This document shows positions 1 to 9,215 of a stretch of DNA of 57,605 bases, piece after piece. How positions within the stretch are numbered: the first letter of the stretch is position 1; each line of letters begins with the position of its first letter. Source of the stretch: Bradyrhizobium frederickii (GTDB lineage: Bacteria > Pseudomonadota > Alphaproteobacteria > Rhizobiales > Xanthobacteraceae); assembly GCF_004570865.1 (NCBI RefSeq), contig NZ_SPQS01000032.1:1-57605 (forward strand). The letters are read 5' to 3'. The translations under genes were made by a program, and so were the position numbers. The notes beneath the pieces were generated by a model. The model did no database searches. It saw nothing but the letters and a program-made list of their open reading frames with translations, and had not been told where the DNA came from.

Positions 1-234
1 ATCAGTATGGACGGCCGGGGCGCCTGGCGGGACAACGTGTTCGTTGAGCGGCTGTGGCGCAGCGTCAAATACGAGGAGGTGTATCTGCGGGCCTACGACA
101 GCGTCAGCGACGCTCGCGCCTCGATTGGCCGCTATCTGGACTTCTACAATTGCCGCCGTCCACATTCGAGCCTTGACGGCAGCACACCGGATCAAGCCTA
201 CTTCACCCCGCTGCCGCTCCGCACGGCAGCCTAA
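1..234 (+). CDS. IS3-family transposase OrfB, C-terminal part (partial)
   Basis: The reading frame is open from the first base to the TAA at 232-234, so the 5' end is missing. The protein shows the C-terminal signature of IS3-group DDE transposases: the segment around RDNVFVERLWRSVKYEEVYL, which holds the last catalytic Glu, followed by YLDFYNCRRPHSSLDG. It cuts and joins IS ends in the cytoplasm. The same partial gene occurs inverted at the right edge. Confidence 0.92.
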   Translation: MSMDGRGAWRDNVFVERLWRSVKYEEVYLRAYDSVSDARASIGRYLDFYNCRRPHSSLDGSTPDQAYFTPLPLRTAA

Positions 235-295
235 CCCCGGCAGAGGCTCCACTTATCGACGCGGATATTCTGTTCAGACAACCGGGGCCAGCTCA
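1..295 (+). mobile_element. 3' end of IS3-family element, left copy
   Basis: These 295 bases are identical to the reverse complement of 57311-57605. They carry the 3' part of an IS3-family transposase gene, then about 60 non-coding bases ending in the terminal repeat, read inward as TGAGCTGGCCCCGGTTGTCT. The element ends in CA at 295, as expected for the IS3 family. The rest of the element lies outside the window, so no target duplication can be checked. Confidence 0.9.
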
Positions 296-624
296 CAGAT
301 CAATCTTTTGGCGATGAGCGCCAAGATGATTTCCAAGTCGGCGAAGCACCTGAGTATAGCGCTTAACCGTCGTCGGTTTTGGGTTTTTCTGAGCTGCATA
401 TTGGGCAATCGCCTTATCGATAATGTCCCGATGTTCTGCAGAGAGATGGGGATGATAGTTGCGGCCGCCACCGGAGACAGGACCCGGATCGGGTGGGCGC
501 GCCTCCGCCAAGTTCTGCTCAAAGCCCTCTTGCCCGGCATGCCCCCCTGCGGCTCTTCCAAGACCGCGTGCTGCACCCGGGACCAAGCTGTTACATTGGA
601 TGGATCGAAATTGTACGGGTCCAC
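296..624 (-). pseudogene. type III effector relic: frameshifted and cut by the IS
   Basis: A start at 624 (MDPYNFDPSNVTAW) lies 36 bases downstream of a good tts box. The frame breaks at a run of six G on the coding strand (542-547). With seven G the protein would run on in the other frame as EGFEQNLAEARPP and later TVKRYTQVLRRLGNHLGAH. The 3' end is lost: the last codons run into the IS at 295 and use its TGA as a stop. The tts box and its spacing point to a type III-secreted effector. I do not recognise the family with certainty. Confidence 0.6.
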
Positions 625-659
625 GATAGCCTCACGTCCAAGAAATCAATTGAGCTGAT

Positions 660-690
660 CCTATTATGGATAGGCTTTCCAGAAGCTGAC
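660..690 (-). promoter_or_regulatory. tts box (TtsI site), minus strand
   Basis: The minus strand reads GTCAGCTTCTGGAAAGCC followed by TATCCATAATAG. This matches the rhizobial tts box (GTCAGCTT-N-TCGAAAGCT and an AT-rich tail) with two mismatches in the second half. It would drive the effector relic starting at 624. Confidence 0.75.
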
Positions 691-1800
691 GAGGCCGTCG
701 CTCGCAAAGCAATGCATCGCCACATCGGCAAAACGACCGACCCGCGGCTCTCAATCGTCGCGGGGCTTCATGGGTTTCAGGGCCCGCCTTGCTCTCGGCC
801 GATGAAGCCTTCCGGCGGCATGGGAACCGACGACTCGTCATTGCTTTGCTTGAAACGGCATACCGGCGGCCCCGCACTTGTCCGCGGTCGATCTTCTCTC
901 CCGGCTGGAAGCGTCTGCGCGCGGTCGGTTGAGCGGCCATCAGCGACGTACCCTGCAGTGATTGCTGAAGTATTGGCGATCAAAGGCCGCTCGACGGCTC
1001 ATAAGCACCGCAGAGATCAAACTAGCGGTCCGAGCTTCATGTTTTAGGATCTAATCTCGACAGGTTATTTCGTCGAACACCGCAAGCCGTTCGCTCGCTA
1101 CGGCGCTCTGGAGGGCGCGCTTCGCGAGCGGCTTGCTCGACTCGCGGCAGCTGATTCAGGAGAGACTACCGTGGGCTTCCGGCCACAATATCGACAAACA
1201 AGGAGTTCGTGAAGTAAGCGTAGATCGGATCCCGTTTTGACTGGCGCTTCACCGTTATATTAGCCCGCGCGCCGCGCTGACGCGCCTTCCACTTTCCGGA
1301 CAATGCGAAGAGATCGGCATCACTGTCCGCCAATGAAGTGGCGATCAAATCTATGGGCCGCACGGGCGCACATGGTCCTGTTCGGGAGAAGACGGCTCAC
1401 CCTGTGACATCGAGGTATTCGACATCGCCCGACCCAACCGCCGACATCTTCCGGAGGACGCGACCGAGGGCATCGGGTAACAGTGAAAGGCCGTTCGTTG
1501 GCCTGGTGTCCGATCACTTTCGAGCTTGATCGGATGCGCCCGGCTGTCATCGAAGTCTCGGAGGTAAAGGATCATCTTTCGTGAATGATGTCGCAGAGCC
1601 GGGCCTTGCAAATATCGATAGGCTTCTGCTGACATCATCTCGCGGCACATATTATATGTGAGTTTCACGACCTCTTTGAAGAGATCGGCTTATGTCTATG
1701 CTTGACCATACTCTTAGGTCGGACGCCCGCTGGACAGATGGGTGGCTTCCAGTCAGGAGGGCCACCGGCCGCTTTCGTTTTTGTGAATCGCGTCGGGTTC
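691..1800. other. no recognisable gene
   Basis: Only short open frames without recognisable domains are present. A minus-strand frame at 1166-1363 has protein-like composition (SDADLFALSGKWKARQRG), but I cannot place it. The stretch looks like decayed island DNA. Confidence 0.4.
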
Positions 1801-1831
1801 GTCAGCTTTCGGAAAGCTAGTCATTCTACAG
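1801..1831 (+). promoter_or_regulatory. tts box, plus strand, orphan
   Basis: The sequence reads GTCAGCTTTCGGAAAGCT, then AGTCATTCTACAG, and is preceded by TTC. It keeps both tts-box halves. No open frame longer than about 30 codons with an early start follows, so the effector it once drove seems lost. Confidence 0.75.
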
Positions 1832-2537
1832 TGACGTCGAAGTTAGCGGCTCGTGGTAGGGACAGCGCTTGCCCTGTGTATGCGTGGGGCTTTTGGGCGC
1901 CGAGTCACGTTTCTGCTAACTTCAACCAGTGCGGGCGTGGCAGCGACAGCGTCTGATTCACCGTCCTGACCAGCGCCGAGTCGCGCCCGCGCTGCTTCCG
2001 GTGTGGCACTGGGGTCATATGTAAGCCCTCGGATCTTCCAGAACTAATAGCCAGCTCCGGAGAGGGGATCCAGGCCGTAAATTCGAAAATTGTTGAAGGA
2101 CCTTGTAGTCGGCTCGCCCAAAAGCTTGCCCGTTAGGCTTGAAACGAACACAGTGCATAGTGTTATCAGTTTCGGTTCCGGTGCTGAGATCTTCAACCAG
2201 AGCCGGACCTCAGCGAAAGCGCAATGACGAGGACAAGCACGGATTGTTGCCGAGCTCGTGGCGAGCGTCGACCCGGTCGTGCGATGGTGCGACGGCACGC
2301 ATTGTCGTTGACAGCAGCTGTTTGGCTGGCGAGGTCAGTGGAGAAGCGGCCGGTGACGATTCTAAAGCAGACGAAAATACAACTGGTGCCGATTGTTTTG
2401 GATGCGTGATGCCCGCCCTTAGCCCTTAGCCCCGCGCGCAAGAGCTAAAGGCGTCGAAACCCACACGAGGAGCTTAGCCAACTTTCAGGAAAGTCTAACG
2501 GGCCGCCGGTCCTGCATGAGTTGCAAGCGCAGCCCAT
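1832..2537. other. no recognisable gene; probable effector remnant zone
   Basis: No frame here gives a recognisable protein. A 48-codon minus-strand frame at about 2022-2165 starts MHCVRFKPNGQAFG and may be coding, but I cannot place it. Confidence 0.35.
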
Positions 2538-2831
2538 TCAGACTTTGACGCGCCAGCGCACGAGCTCATCAATCTGAGTGACCGACCAGCCTCTCTCTGA
2601 GCATTTTCCCCTTGCTGCATTACTTCCAGAGAGCTTCGGCCGAGCATGGCCTCCAACGTCCGAAGGGGGCGCTGTGAGCTCTGCTTCACGTCGGGCGCGC
2701 GTCAGGGCGCCACAATCCATGTTTCCTGCTGTAGTTGCACTGCCGGACGCGAGGCGGATGTCCGGCATCGACCGCGAAAGGATCCACTCGCGGGCCTCGG
2801 CCAAGTATGTTGCAACCTCCCAAACACTCAC
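2538..2831 (-). CDS. hypothetical protein overlapping the nopT stop
   Basis: A 97-residue frame begins with GTG overlapping the TGA stop of nopT (GTGA), an arrangement that permits translational coupling. It starts (M)SVWEVATYLAEAREW. No domain, signal peptide or membrane segment is recognised. Coupling to an effector gene could suggest a dedicated partner, but that is only inference, and it may be a chance frame. Confidence 0.3.
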   Translation of the reverse strand: MSVWEVATYLAEAREWILSRSMPDIRLASGSATTAGNMDCGALTRARREAELTAPPSDVGGHARPKLSGSNAARGKCSERGWSVTQIDELVRWRVKV

Positions 2832-3661
2832 GTCATCCTTAGTGTGACGACAGTCGATATATCATGTCGGTTCGGGTTCCAGTAGCGGTAGGCGAGACTT
2901 TTGAACAACTCACCCATCTGATCTGAGCGAACAGTAAATTCCCCATAGTTGGGATCAAAGAGGGTCGTCATTCCATTCGATGTCGACGTTGCGATTGTGT
3001 GGGCGCCACCTGCGGCGAAACGCAAGCTGACCAAGTAGATCGACCGATCGTCGGCGACCTCATTCACGATCTGGTCAATGCGCGAAGATGTACCAAATCT
3101 ATATCGCGTCTCTTGGGCGAACGGCTCTAGACCGGCTTCGCGTAACATCGTCCTTTTTGCCTGAAGGTTGTGGGACCCTTCCGCCCTATTCCTTCGCAAC
3201 AGACTCTTGAGGTCTTCATACCGCTGCTGCCGGATTGCCGCTGAGCTGTGATTTTGAGTTCCCGGGCGCAGCGCCGTCATCCGGGATGATGGGCTGCTCG
3301 GGAGATTGAGGAGCCACTCCGCTGCCAATCCAACGCAGATTCCGTCCACATTGGCCTCGGACAATTCAGCAGTCCTGTATTCGAAGAGAGGACGAATGGG
3401 CCTCGCGGGAGAGGATGGATTTGAGCTGGAGGACAGAGAAGATGTGCTGGGCTCCAAGGTGCTTGGACTATAAATGACTGCATCTGAGGTCTGTGGCTTG
3501 CTGCAGCAGAGCCCCATTTTGTCGGACAATTCCCTAGATGGCGGGCTCTCCCGTTGAGCGAGATCCGTCAATGCTTGAGCAAATTCGTAGCTGTCCGCCG
3601 ATCCACTCGGTTCGTCAGCTTGATTAGGGCGTGTGGATCGGTCACTAACTCGATTATACAT
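2828..3661 (-). CDS. nopT: NopT, YopT-type C58 cysteine protease effector
   Basis: The 277-residue protein is a NopT-family type III effector that acts inside plant cells. The papain-like triad is visible: Cys109 in GICVGLAAEWL, His221 in GGAHTIAT and Asp236 in LFDPNYGEF. Residues 47-53 read DKMGLCC, the self-cleavage site followed by the Gly myristoylation and Cys-Cys palmitoylation positions described for NopT of Sinorhizobium NGR234. The protease should therefore cut itself after Met49 and move to the host membrane. A Ser/Pro-rich linker spans about 65-90. A weak tts box lies 70-90 bases upstream. B. japonicum carries two such genes; this one sits near the trpD/nif region. Confidence 0.93.
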   Translation of the reverse strand: MYNRVSDRSTRPNQADEPSGSADSYEFAQALTDLAQRESPPSRELSDKMGLCCSKPQTSDAVIYSPSTLEPSTSSLSSSSNPSSPARPIRPLFEYRTAELSEANVDGICVGLAAEWLLNLPSSPSSRMTALRPGTQNHSSAAIRQQRYEDLKSLLRRNRAEGSHNLQAKRTMLREAGLEPFAQETRYRFGTSSRIDQIVNEVADDRSIYLVSLRFAAGGAHTIATSTSNGMTTLFDPNYGEFTVRSDQMGELFKSLAYRYWNPNRHDISTVVTLRMT

Positions 3662-3728
3662 GCCGCCTCGCCTGCTTCTTCAGCCTACGTTTCCTCAGAA
3701 CGAGCGCGGGCTGCTTGCACTCTGCTTG

Positions 3729-3752
3729 TGAATGATCTCGCGGCAAGCTGAC
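3729..3752 (-). promoter_or_regulatory. candidate tts box for nopT
   Basis: On the minus strand GTCAGCTT is followed by GCCGCGAGATCATTC. The first half is perfect; the second keeps only some positions (CG, A, G, T). Position and strand fit nopT, which starts at 3661. Confidence 0.45.
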
Positions 3753-4330
3753 GACGAGCTGACAACCAGATAACTTAGCGAAGCTACCGCCCCGCGCCTA
3801 ATTGGTGTCTCGACGGTCTCTGCTCACGGGCCCCGCTGCAGATGCGAGATTGTGGCCGACGAGCTGATGACTGTCGCACAGCGACGGCAGGCCCGACCTT
3901 CTGCAATTCCGGATGCGGTCAGGGTGATGGGGCAAGAGCGCCTTCGTCAAACTGAATTCGACCGTCGCCTTGAACTCGATCTCACAACCATCGCATTACG
4001 CCGCCGGTCGGCACACACTTCTCGTTGCAAAGAGTGCGCAATTCGCATCGTCGGATCGCCCAGTGATGTCTTGTGAGGATCGTCGGCCCGGCGAGATGCT
4101 GTTGTTGCCGCCGAACTGCGTTCAGCATGGCTCCGCGATCTTTACCGGGACCAGTGCACTATTAGCTTCTCCTACTCGATAGTAGCAAATTCGGCTCAGC
4201 CCCGCGCACGGCTACGACCAATTGGATCCTGGACATACACACGCTTTTGGCGCCTCAGTTCGGCGGCGCCGAATCGGTGCTTCTGCAGCCGCTCGGCGTC
4301 ACCTTCCGCTTGGGTTCCTAACTCAGCTCA
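3753..4330. other. no recognisable gene
   Basis: Nothing beyond short shadow frames is seen on either strand. Confidence 0.4.
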
Positions 4331-4750
4331 TCATGGTGCAGCGCTCATCCGCGCGAACAACATTGCTGCGTCTGAGGGCTCTAGTCCAACGATGCCTACA
4401 AAGCTCGGCGGCGGCATCGGGATGTCCCGATGCGTGGGTCTCCACAGGTGAAGGCAATATCGGCTGTTATTCACATACTGCGAATATGGCGGATGCAGTT
4501 GCATGACGCACTCCTCTTCATCCCAGAACAGGTCTTTTACAAAGCACATCTCTTCCCAATTCGGACAGCGCCGCGGCGTCGAGACTGCAACATGCTCCCA
4601 GCCAGGACGAACAAATCCACTTATCTTTAGCTCACACCCGCAAGGCCCCTGCACAAGGAAAACGCCGCAAGGGCCTGATCCCGGAACCGTAGCGAACCGG
4701 CCGTGTTGCACGCGGCCGGCCTCCAGCTTCTCTATCAACTGCGCTCGCAC
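4331..4750 (-). CDS. DUF7694-like protein
   Basis: The 139-residue soluble protein starts at GTG, with AAAGGGG upstream as ribosome site. Its C-terminal half carries the conserved block RRCPNWEEMCFVKDLFW and the segment QLHPPYSQYVNNSRYCLHLW, which I associate with DUF7694, a small domain common in phages and in rhizobial islands. Function is unknown. The family assignment is from memory of the motif; the N-terminal 50 residues are not recognised. Confidence 0.75.
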   Translation of the reverse strand: MRAQLIEKLEAGRVQHGRFATVPGSGPCGVFLVQGPCGCELKISGFVRPGWEHVAVSTPRRCPNWEEMCFVKDLFWDEEECVMQLHPPYSQYVNNSRYCLHLWRPTHRDIPMPPPSFVGIVGLEPSDAAMLFARMSAAP

Positions 4751-5968
4751 GCCCGCCCCTTTGCCTTTCGGAGGTCATTGAAACCGACGCAGAGCACGTT
4801 GTCTCGCAAAGCGCTACTATACCGCTCTTCAGAGCACCATCTGAGAAAGCCGCAGATGTCCATCATCACTCGTTCTCCTGCTATACTCTTCTAACGATCG
4901 CATCGTGCGCCGAACGCTCTCAGGGGCCACTGATGACGTGAGTACGAGCGGTAGCACATCTGAGCGAACCCGAATCAGTCCGCCGACGCACCTTCCCGCT
5001 CATAATACAACTCTGTCATCGAGCCCCTCTCATGCCCAGCATCTTACTCATCGATGCCATCCAGTGTTGGTCGCACATCGCCGAATAGAGCGCGCATCAG
5101 CAACACTTATGTCTGCCATCGCTCTCCCCGCGCTTCAAGCAAGCGTTAGTGCGCATTCATGTCATGGCCGCTTGAGCACAAGAAACTGGCGGCACCTCCT
5201 CTTCAATGAATTGGTCGGCATCATGGCATTCTCTCTATAGCGGGCTTTGACATGTACATTCCATGATGACTCGCAAAGCCAGTGATGGCTCCAGCTGAAC
5301 CGACGATATTACTGCTTGTGAGATCGTACCTGTCATTCACGGCTTTCTCGCCGGGTCTGAACAGTGGCAATCCGCCCATCTAGGTGAACATGATTGAAAG
5401 ACCGGGCGTCGAACCGGCCTGCGGCCCGAGCCGCGTACGCCTGGCATGAATCGTCCTTGAACCGACGACATCTAGCGGATCGTTGCCATCTCGGCCTCTT
5501 GTCGTAAGCTAGCGGTCAGAAACAACGATTAGTGGATCTCAATCAGGGCGATCGTCGGCCGCTCTTCACGCGACACTACGATGCAAGTCCGAATTCATTG
5601 CTCACGGTATGGCGCTCGCGATACGCTCAGCCTTCTGTCGCTAATGCCGTTGTTGTCTTTCGGACATGGACGTCGCGAATCCGACATCTGGCAGCGGCTC
5701 TGTGTCGAGAACGTCCGACATACGCGCTTTTGTCGGCATCAAAGCGGTCCTGATACTTCTGCGTCGTGGCATGTAGATTGCTGCGGTGACGGAAAGCGAC
5801 CCTAACTGTACCGACCATACACGAGCCTACCATCGGACGGAGGCTCGCCGCGCAACAGGCAACATTCCGATACTCTCCTTATGCAAGATGACTGCGAACT
5901 TCTGAGTGGTACGAGGTATGCAAAGCCCGGCATTTTTCTTTCGGTCGATCAGGGCGACGTCTGATGAA
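4751..5968. other. no recognisable gene
   Basis: About 1.2 kb with only low-complexity or shadow frames. No promoter, repeat or IS end was recognised. Confidence 0.4.
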
Positions 5969-6130
5969 ATGACGCATTGGCGCGCACCAAAGCACCCGCC
6001 GACCAAGCATTACGGCGCCGTTTGTCGCTCCCGGCAGCAAAGGGGGTGGAACCTTTGGCCACTGGCCGCACTCCTCATAAATGCGCTGCTTTGGGCCGGA
6101 CTCTGCTGGATCATCGCAACGTTCTTCTGA
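5969..6130 (+). CDS. small single-pass membrane protein
   Basis: A 53-residue frame starts MTHWRAPKHPPTKHYG. It has a basic, Arg-rich middle and ends in one clear membrane helix (WPLAALLINALLWAGLCWII). Small proteins of this layout occur in Bradyrhizobium. The start codon is a guess because no strong ribosome site is visible, and an in-frame ATG at 5906 is possible. Function unknown. Confidence 0.4.
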   Translation: MTHWRAPKHPPTKHYGAVCRSRQQRGWNLWPLAALLINALLWAGLCWIIATFF

Positions 6131-6262
6131 AGTCATCTCGCGGATGGCAGAGGCGCTAGGGCTTTGCGACCTCTTCGCATGCCGCGACCGCACCGCATGC
6201 GCACGCATCATCAATCGGACGTGCCCCCTTTCACACTTGGTTCCGGCGCAAACTTCGCGGGA

Positions 6263-6472
6263 CTACCTGGAAATCCGCCCCTCGGGCGAACGCAAAGGAA
6301 ATCTTGAGGCATGACGCAGATATCTCGAGTTGGCGAAACTGATATGCCATTGCAGCCTCGACCAAGTTCCACGCACTGACCTGTAACAGCTGAACGTTCC
6401 GACGCTGATGGCATCGCGGCGTCCGCGTTTACTGCGACGCATTGACTGCAAATTGAGGTCCAGGCTGCGCAT
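6263..6472 (-). CDS. short basic ORF directly behind a tts box
   Basis: The 69-residue frame starts MRSLDLNLQSMRRSKRGRR and has an N-terminus rich in Ser and Arg. It starts only a few bases behind the strongest tts box of the window, too close for a normal leader, so translation may begin at Met11. No effector family is recognised. It could be the start of a decayed effector, because a competing frame (stop at 6211) also reads protein-like. Confidence 0.35.
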   Translation of the reverse strand: MRSLDLNLQSMRRSKRGRRDAISVGTFSCYRSVRGTWSRLQWHISFANSRYLRHASRFPLRSPEGRISR

Positions 6473-6475
6473 TTT

Positions 6476-6505
6476 CTTATGAGGATTAGCTTTCGAGAAG
6501 CTGAC
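6476..6505 (-). promoter_or_regulatory. tts box, near-perfect, minus strand
   Basis: The minus strand reads GTCAGCTTCTCGAAAGCT, then AATCCTCATAAG. Both halves match the TtsI binding consensus without mismatch. It predicts flavonoid- and TtsI-dependent transcription toward lower coordinates. Confidence 0.85.
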
Positions 6506-6720
6506 GAAGCAAGTCGGCCTGAAGGAGCGTTGGGCAGGCGGACTGCTCCGCCATATATGTCGCGATCCGGAGCGCGGCACAAGACCGTCAGGATGCCCGC
6601 CCTACGGTGCCCCTCAACGTCCCTTCCAGGCACTGACTTGCTTGCTGAGCGACATTTGCGTGGCATTGGGTCCGGTAGCGACCAACAGGTTGGCGTCTTT
6701 TGATGATCTGTGGGGACGCT

Positions 6721-6927
6721 TTACAGCTCTTCCTCATGCCATGGATCGTCCTCGTCTTTGTGCATCTGCCACACGTGGGCGCGCCGAGCCAGCTTGTCGT
6801 ATTCCACGGCAATTTTGAGCAGCCTGTCTTTAGCTTTCCCGTCGCCGAGCGCCTCCGCTTTCTTTCGCGTTGCTTCCGCACGGCCTCGCCAGTGCTCGGG
6901 TTGGTAGAGTTTACTCTTCGGATTCAT
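6721..6927 (-). CDS. small helical hypothetical protein
   Basis: The 68-residue protein starts MNPKSKLYQPEHWRGRAEAT. It follows a pattern common in Bradyrhizobium small proteins: an EHWRxRAEExR start, a helix with KAEALGDGKAKDRLLKIA, then YDKLARRA. It is acidic at the C-terminus and has no signal peptide or membrane helix. Function unknown. The upstream in-frame extension to 7059 has no support. Confidence 0.65.
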   Translation of the reverse strand: MNPKSKLYQPEHWRGRAEATRKKAEALGDGKAKDRLLKIAVEYDKLARRAHVWQMHKDEDDPWHEEEL

Positions 6928-7136
6928 GCCGAGAGCATGCAATTCGCAGATCAAAGAAATGCGACACCGGCGCTCCGTATAATCACGTAGCAGCGACGCT
7001 TGGAGCCTCGGGTGCCGAGGCGGCAGTCGCCATGCACAGCCGCTATTCTGAAACACCACTGTGCGCGTTGCGGCCGAGGCTCGTACGAAGAACGCACAGC
7101 CCCGACATCATCAGACGATCAGACGCACGAAGGGGC

Positions 7137-7167
7137 TTGAATCGCACGTAGCGTTAGATTGTACGAT
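7137..7167 (+). promoter_or_regulatory. MerR-type (proposed NolA) promoter box A
   Basis: -35 TTGAAT at 7137-7142, spacer of exactly 19 bp containing ACGTAGCGTTAGATTG, -10 TACGAT at 7162-7167. The long spacer with a dyad is the hallmark of promoters activated by MerR-family proteins. It lies 64 bases before an ORF starting at 7232. Confidence 0.7.
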
Positions 7168-7231
7168 CCTCGACAAGCCGCAGCCACCTCCGACAATCCA
7201 GCCCGTTCCAGACACGTCAAGAGAATTGCGA

Positions 7232-7417
7232 ATGTTTCAGATATCTAAACTCACCTGGCGCGACTCGATCAGGACGCTACGATCCTCAACGAGCATCCTC
7301 GTCCGCGCTGCGTCGGAGCTGCTCCTGTCGCGACTGGACGAAATCGCGCGTTTCGAGCTCTACACGGCAGGCGCTCCACCCCAGCGGAACGCCAGACGGA
7401 GACTCCATCCCAGATAA
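7232..7417 (+). CDS. unknown small ORF behind box A
   Basis: The 61-residue basic frame starts MFQISKLTWRDSIRTLRSST. The bases around its start (attgcgaatgtttcag) are nearly the same as those around the ORF at 13844 (attgcgaatgtctcag), which also follows a MerR-type promoter. That shared context is the main reason to list it. No domain recognised. Confidence 0.4.
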   Translation: MFQISKLTWRDSIRTLRSSTSILVRAASELLLSRLDEIARFELYTAGAPPQRNARRRLHPR

Positions 7418-7941
7418 CCTTACCCAGCGTCTTCACATATCTCTGAACACAGGCGCGATTACAGCAAACGTAGTCTCGTCGCGCGCCATCATGGTTCGCT
7501 AACGATCGAATGCATCATCAACAGTGGCTTGGGCGCACCTGCGCTTTTGCCTGCCCTCTCCCTGCGTCGCGATAGGGGCATGCCCTTCCCCCGGCGTCGC
7601 GCCGGCTACGGCGTCGGTTGGCGGTTGGCTGAGCCAGAGTACCTCATGTCAGGCCCAAACAGTGCCTCGCGACACCCAGGCATGCACCGAGTCACTGGAA
7701 GCTCCAGAATGATCACTTGCTGGGCCAGCTCAGCCGCCAGTGCTTCCACTCTTCGTGGTACTCCGCCACTAGGCAGGTGTCGCTTCTGTCGTGCCGGACG
7801 GAGGACCAGCACCGCACGGACCGCAAAAGCGGAAGAACGAGCATGCCGGCACCTTCCTTAAGCAGTTCAGCCTGTTTCTCGGCGGACAGGTCACGTTGCG
7901 CTTCGCGCAGGAAGAACAATAACGCAACCAACCGGACTTGA
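7418..7941. other. no recognisable gene
   Basis: A minus-strand frame (7713-7952) has some protein-like composition (EAQRDLSAEKQAELLKEG) but breaks up quickly. It may be a transposase or other relic; I cannot assign it. Confidence 0.35.
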
Positions 7942-8247
7942 ATGGATATCATGACTCAAAATCAACGAAGTCATTTGGCTTCGCGCCTCACAATCTCCCG
8001 CTGCGCCATTGCTCTTGTCATCGCAACAGCGGTAATCTCAGGGCCGGTCAACGCGGGCGAGGAAACGCCGACCGCAGAAGAGAAAGAGGCTTGCATGGAG
8101 GACGTGTTCCGCCTTTGTAGCAGCCACATACCAGATCGCACCGCTATCACTGCCTGCCTCAGATCCAAGCAAGCGAGTCTCGGCCAGCGATGTCGCTACG
8201 TGATCTCCGTGCGAGACACTGGCAAGAAAAGCAGCGACTCGAGGTGA
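7942..8247 (+). CDS. secreted small Cys-rich protein
   Basis: The 101-residue protein starts MDIMTQ (or at Met4). An N-terminal hydrophobic stretch, IALVIATAVISG, followed by PVNAG looks like a signal peptide cut near residue 39. The mature part has four Cys in the pattern EACMEDVFRLCS...ITACLRSK...RCRYVI, the spacing of the short Cys-rich repeat found in many alphaproteobacterial periplasmic proteins. It probably acts in the periplasm or outside the cell. Role unknown. Confidence 0.7.
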   Translation: MDIMTQNQRSHLASRLTISRCAIALVIATAVISGPVNAGEETPTAEEKEACMEDVFRLCSSHIPDRTAITACLRSKQASLGQRCRYVISVRDTGKKSSDSR

Positions 8248-8489
8248 ATGTGGCGGCCTGTTCGTTCGCCTATCCGCGGAAGTGATCGCAGCGTGACCTG
8301 CAGGACACCCGCGGTCAGGCGACGCGCATGGCCGCCTACAATTGCCCAACGCTCTGGTTCAGTCGCGCTTGTCGAGATAGGCGAATGCAGGAATTGCCCT
8401 TCGATACGTTCTGATTGCCAATAGGGGTGCGGCGTACGTTATCAAAACGCTGCACAAGCTTGAAATCGCTCTGCAATCCTACCATGAGG

Positions 8490-8800
8490 TTGATGCGGGG
8501 CCCGCTCTTCGAGCGCGACTGTTCGGTGCAGCCCGTTTGCAGAAGTTCATCCAGGACCTGCACTTTCGCAGTCCGACATTGTCTCAATTGGGCATGCAAT
8601 CGAGCTCACCCCTGCGCGGCGGCTCCGATACGCGGATATGTCCCGACCACCGGCAAAGTACTTCGTCTCGAGTATCCGGATGGCCTATGGATCGACAGCG
8701 GCGTCATGCAAACCGGCACATCACGGCGTTCGATCCCATGCTCGCCAAAATCATCATTCCACCGCAGAGGCTGTTCTGAAAACAGATCGCCTCGACGCGC
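8490..8800 (+). pseudogene. biotin carboxylase relic
   Basis: Family motifs occur in the right order but in three different frames: LFERDCSVQ (about 8499), GHAIEL (about 8591), YVPTTGKVLRLEYPDG with DSGV (about 8637-8700) and TAFDPMLAKII (about 8723). These are the C-terminal half signatures of the biotin carboxylase domain of acyl-CoA or urea carboxylases. The spacing between the first two is far shorter than in intact enzymes, so both frameshifts and deletions have occurred. Confidence 0.65.
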
Positions 8801-9184
8801 CACAGCACGGCGTATTCTGCTGTAAGGCAGGACCGAACATGACCGGGCCCACGCGGGCGGATCAACGGGACGCGTCCATCGCTCTGGGACGGCCACCTTC
8901 ATTTACAACCAGGTGGGGTTATTGTGTGGAGCCAGCTAAGATCGGGCTCGACCTACCCAGCACGGATAGCCTCGAAGCAAGGTAGAGGAAGCCGCTTCCA
9001 CGGTTCACCACCGCGGCCGGCGACGGACGGCTAAAGGCTTTGAAGGATGCGGTGATCCGGCCGGAACACCGCGGTAAAGAGGCCACTGCGGGCACGAGAC
9101 AGCGTCATCGGTCCTGTGGCAAACAACTGCAGTGTTCGAACTGACCGACGATCTCCTCTCGACGGCTCCACCGAAATGGAGAGC
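8801..9184. other. no recognisable gene
   Basis: Nothing recognised between the carboxylase relic and promoter box B. Confidence 0.4.
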
Positions 9185-9215
9185 TTGACCCTCACGTAGC
9201 GTCAGGTTGTAGCCT
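9185..9215 (+). promoter_or_regulatory. MerR-type (proposed NolA) promoter box B
   Basis: -35 TTGACC at 9185-9190, 19-bp spacer with ACGTAGCGTCAGGTTG, -10 TAGCCT at 9210-9215. It is on the strand of trpD, 157 bases before its start. A 53-codon frame starting at 9224 lies between, almost at the predicted transcript start. Confidence 0.75.

Noticed and set aside
2478..2510. CCAACTTTCAGGAAAGTCTAA as a further tts box
   Set aside because: It needs one inserted base and several mismatches to fit the consensus.
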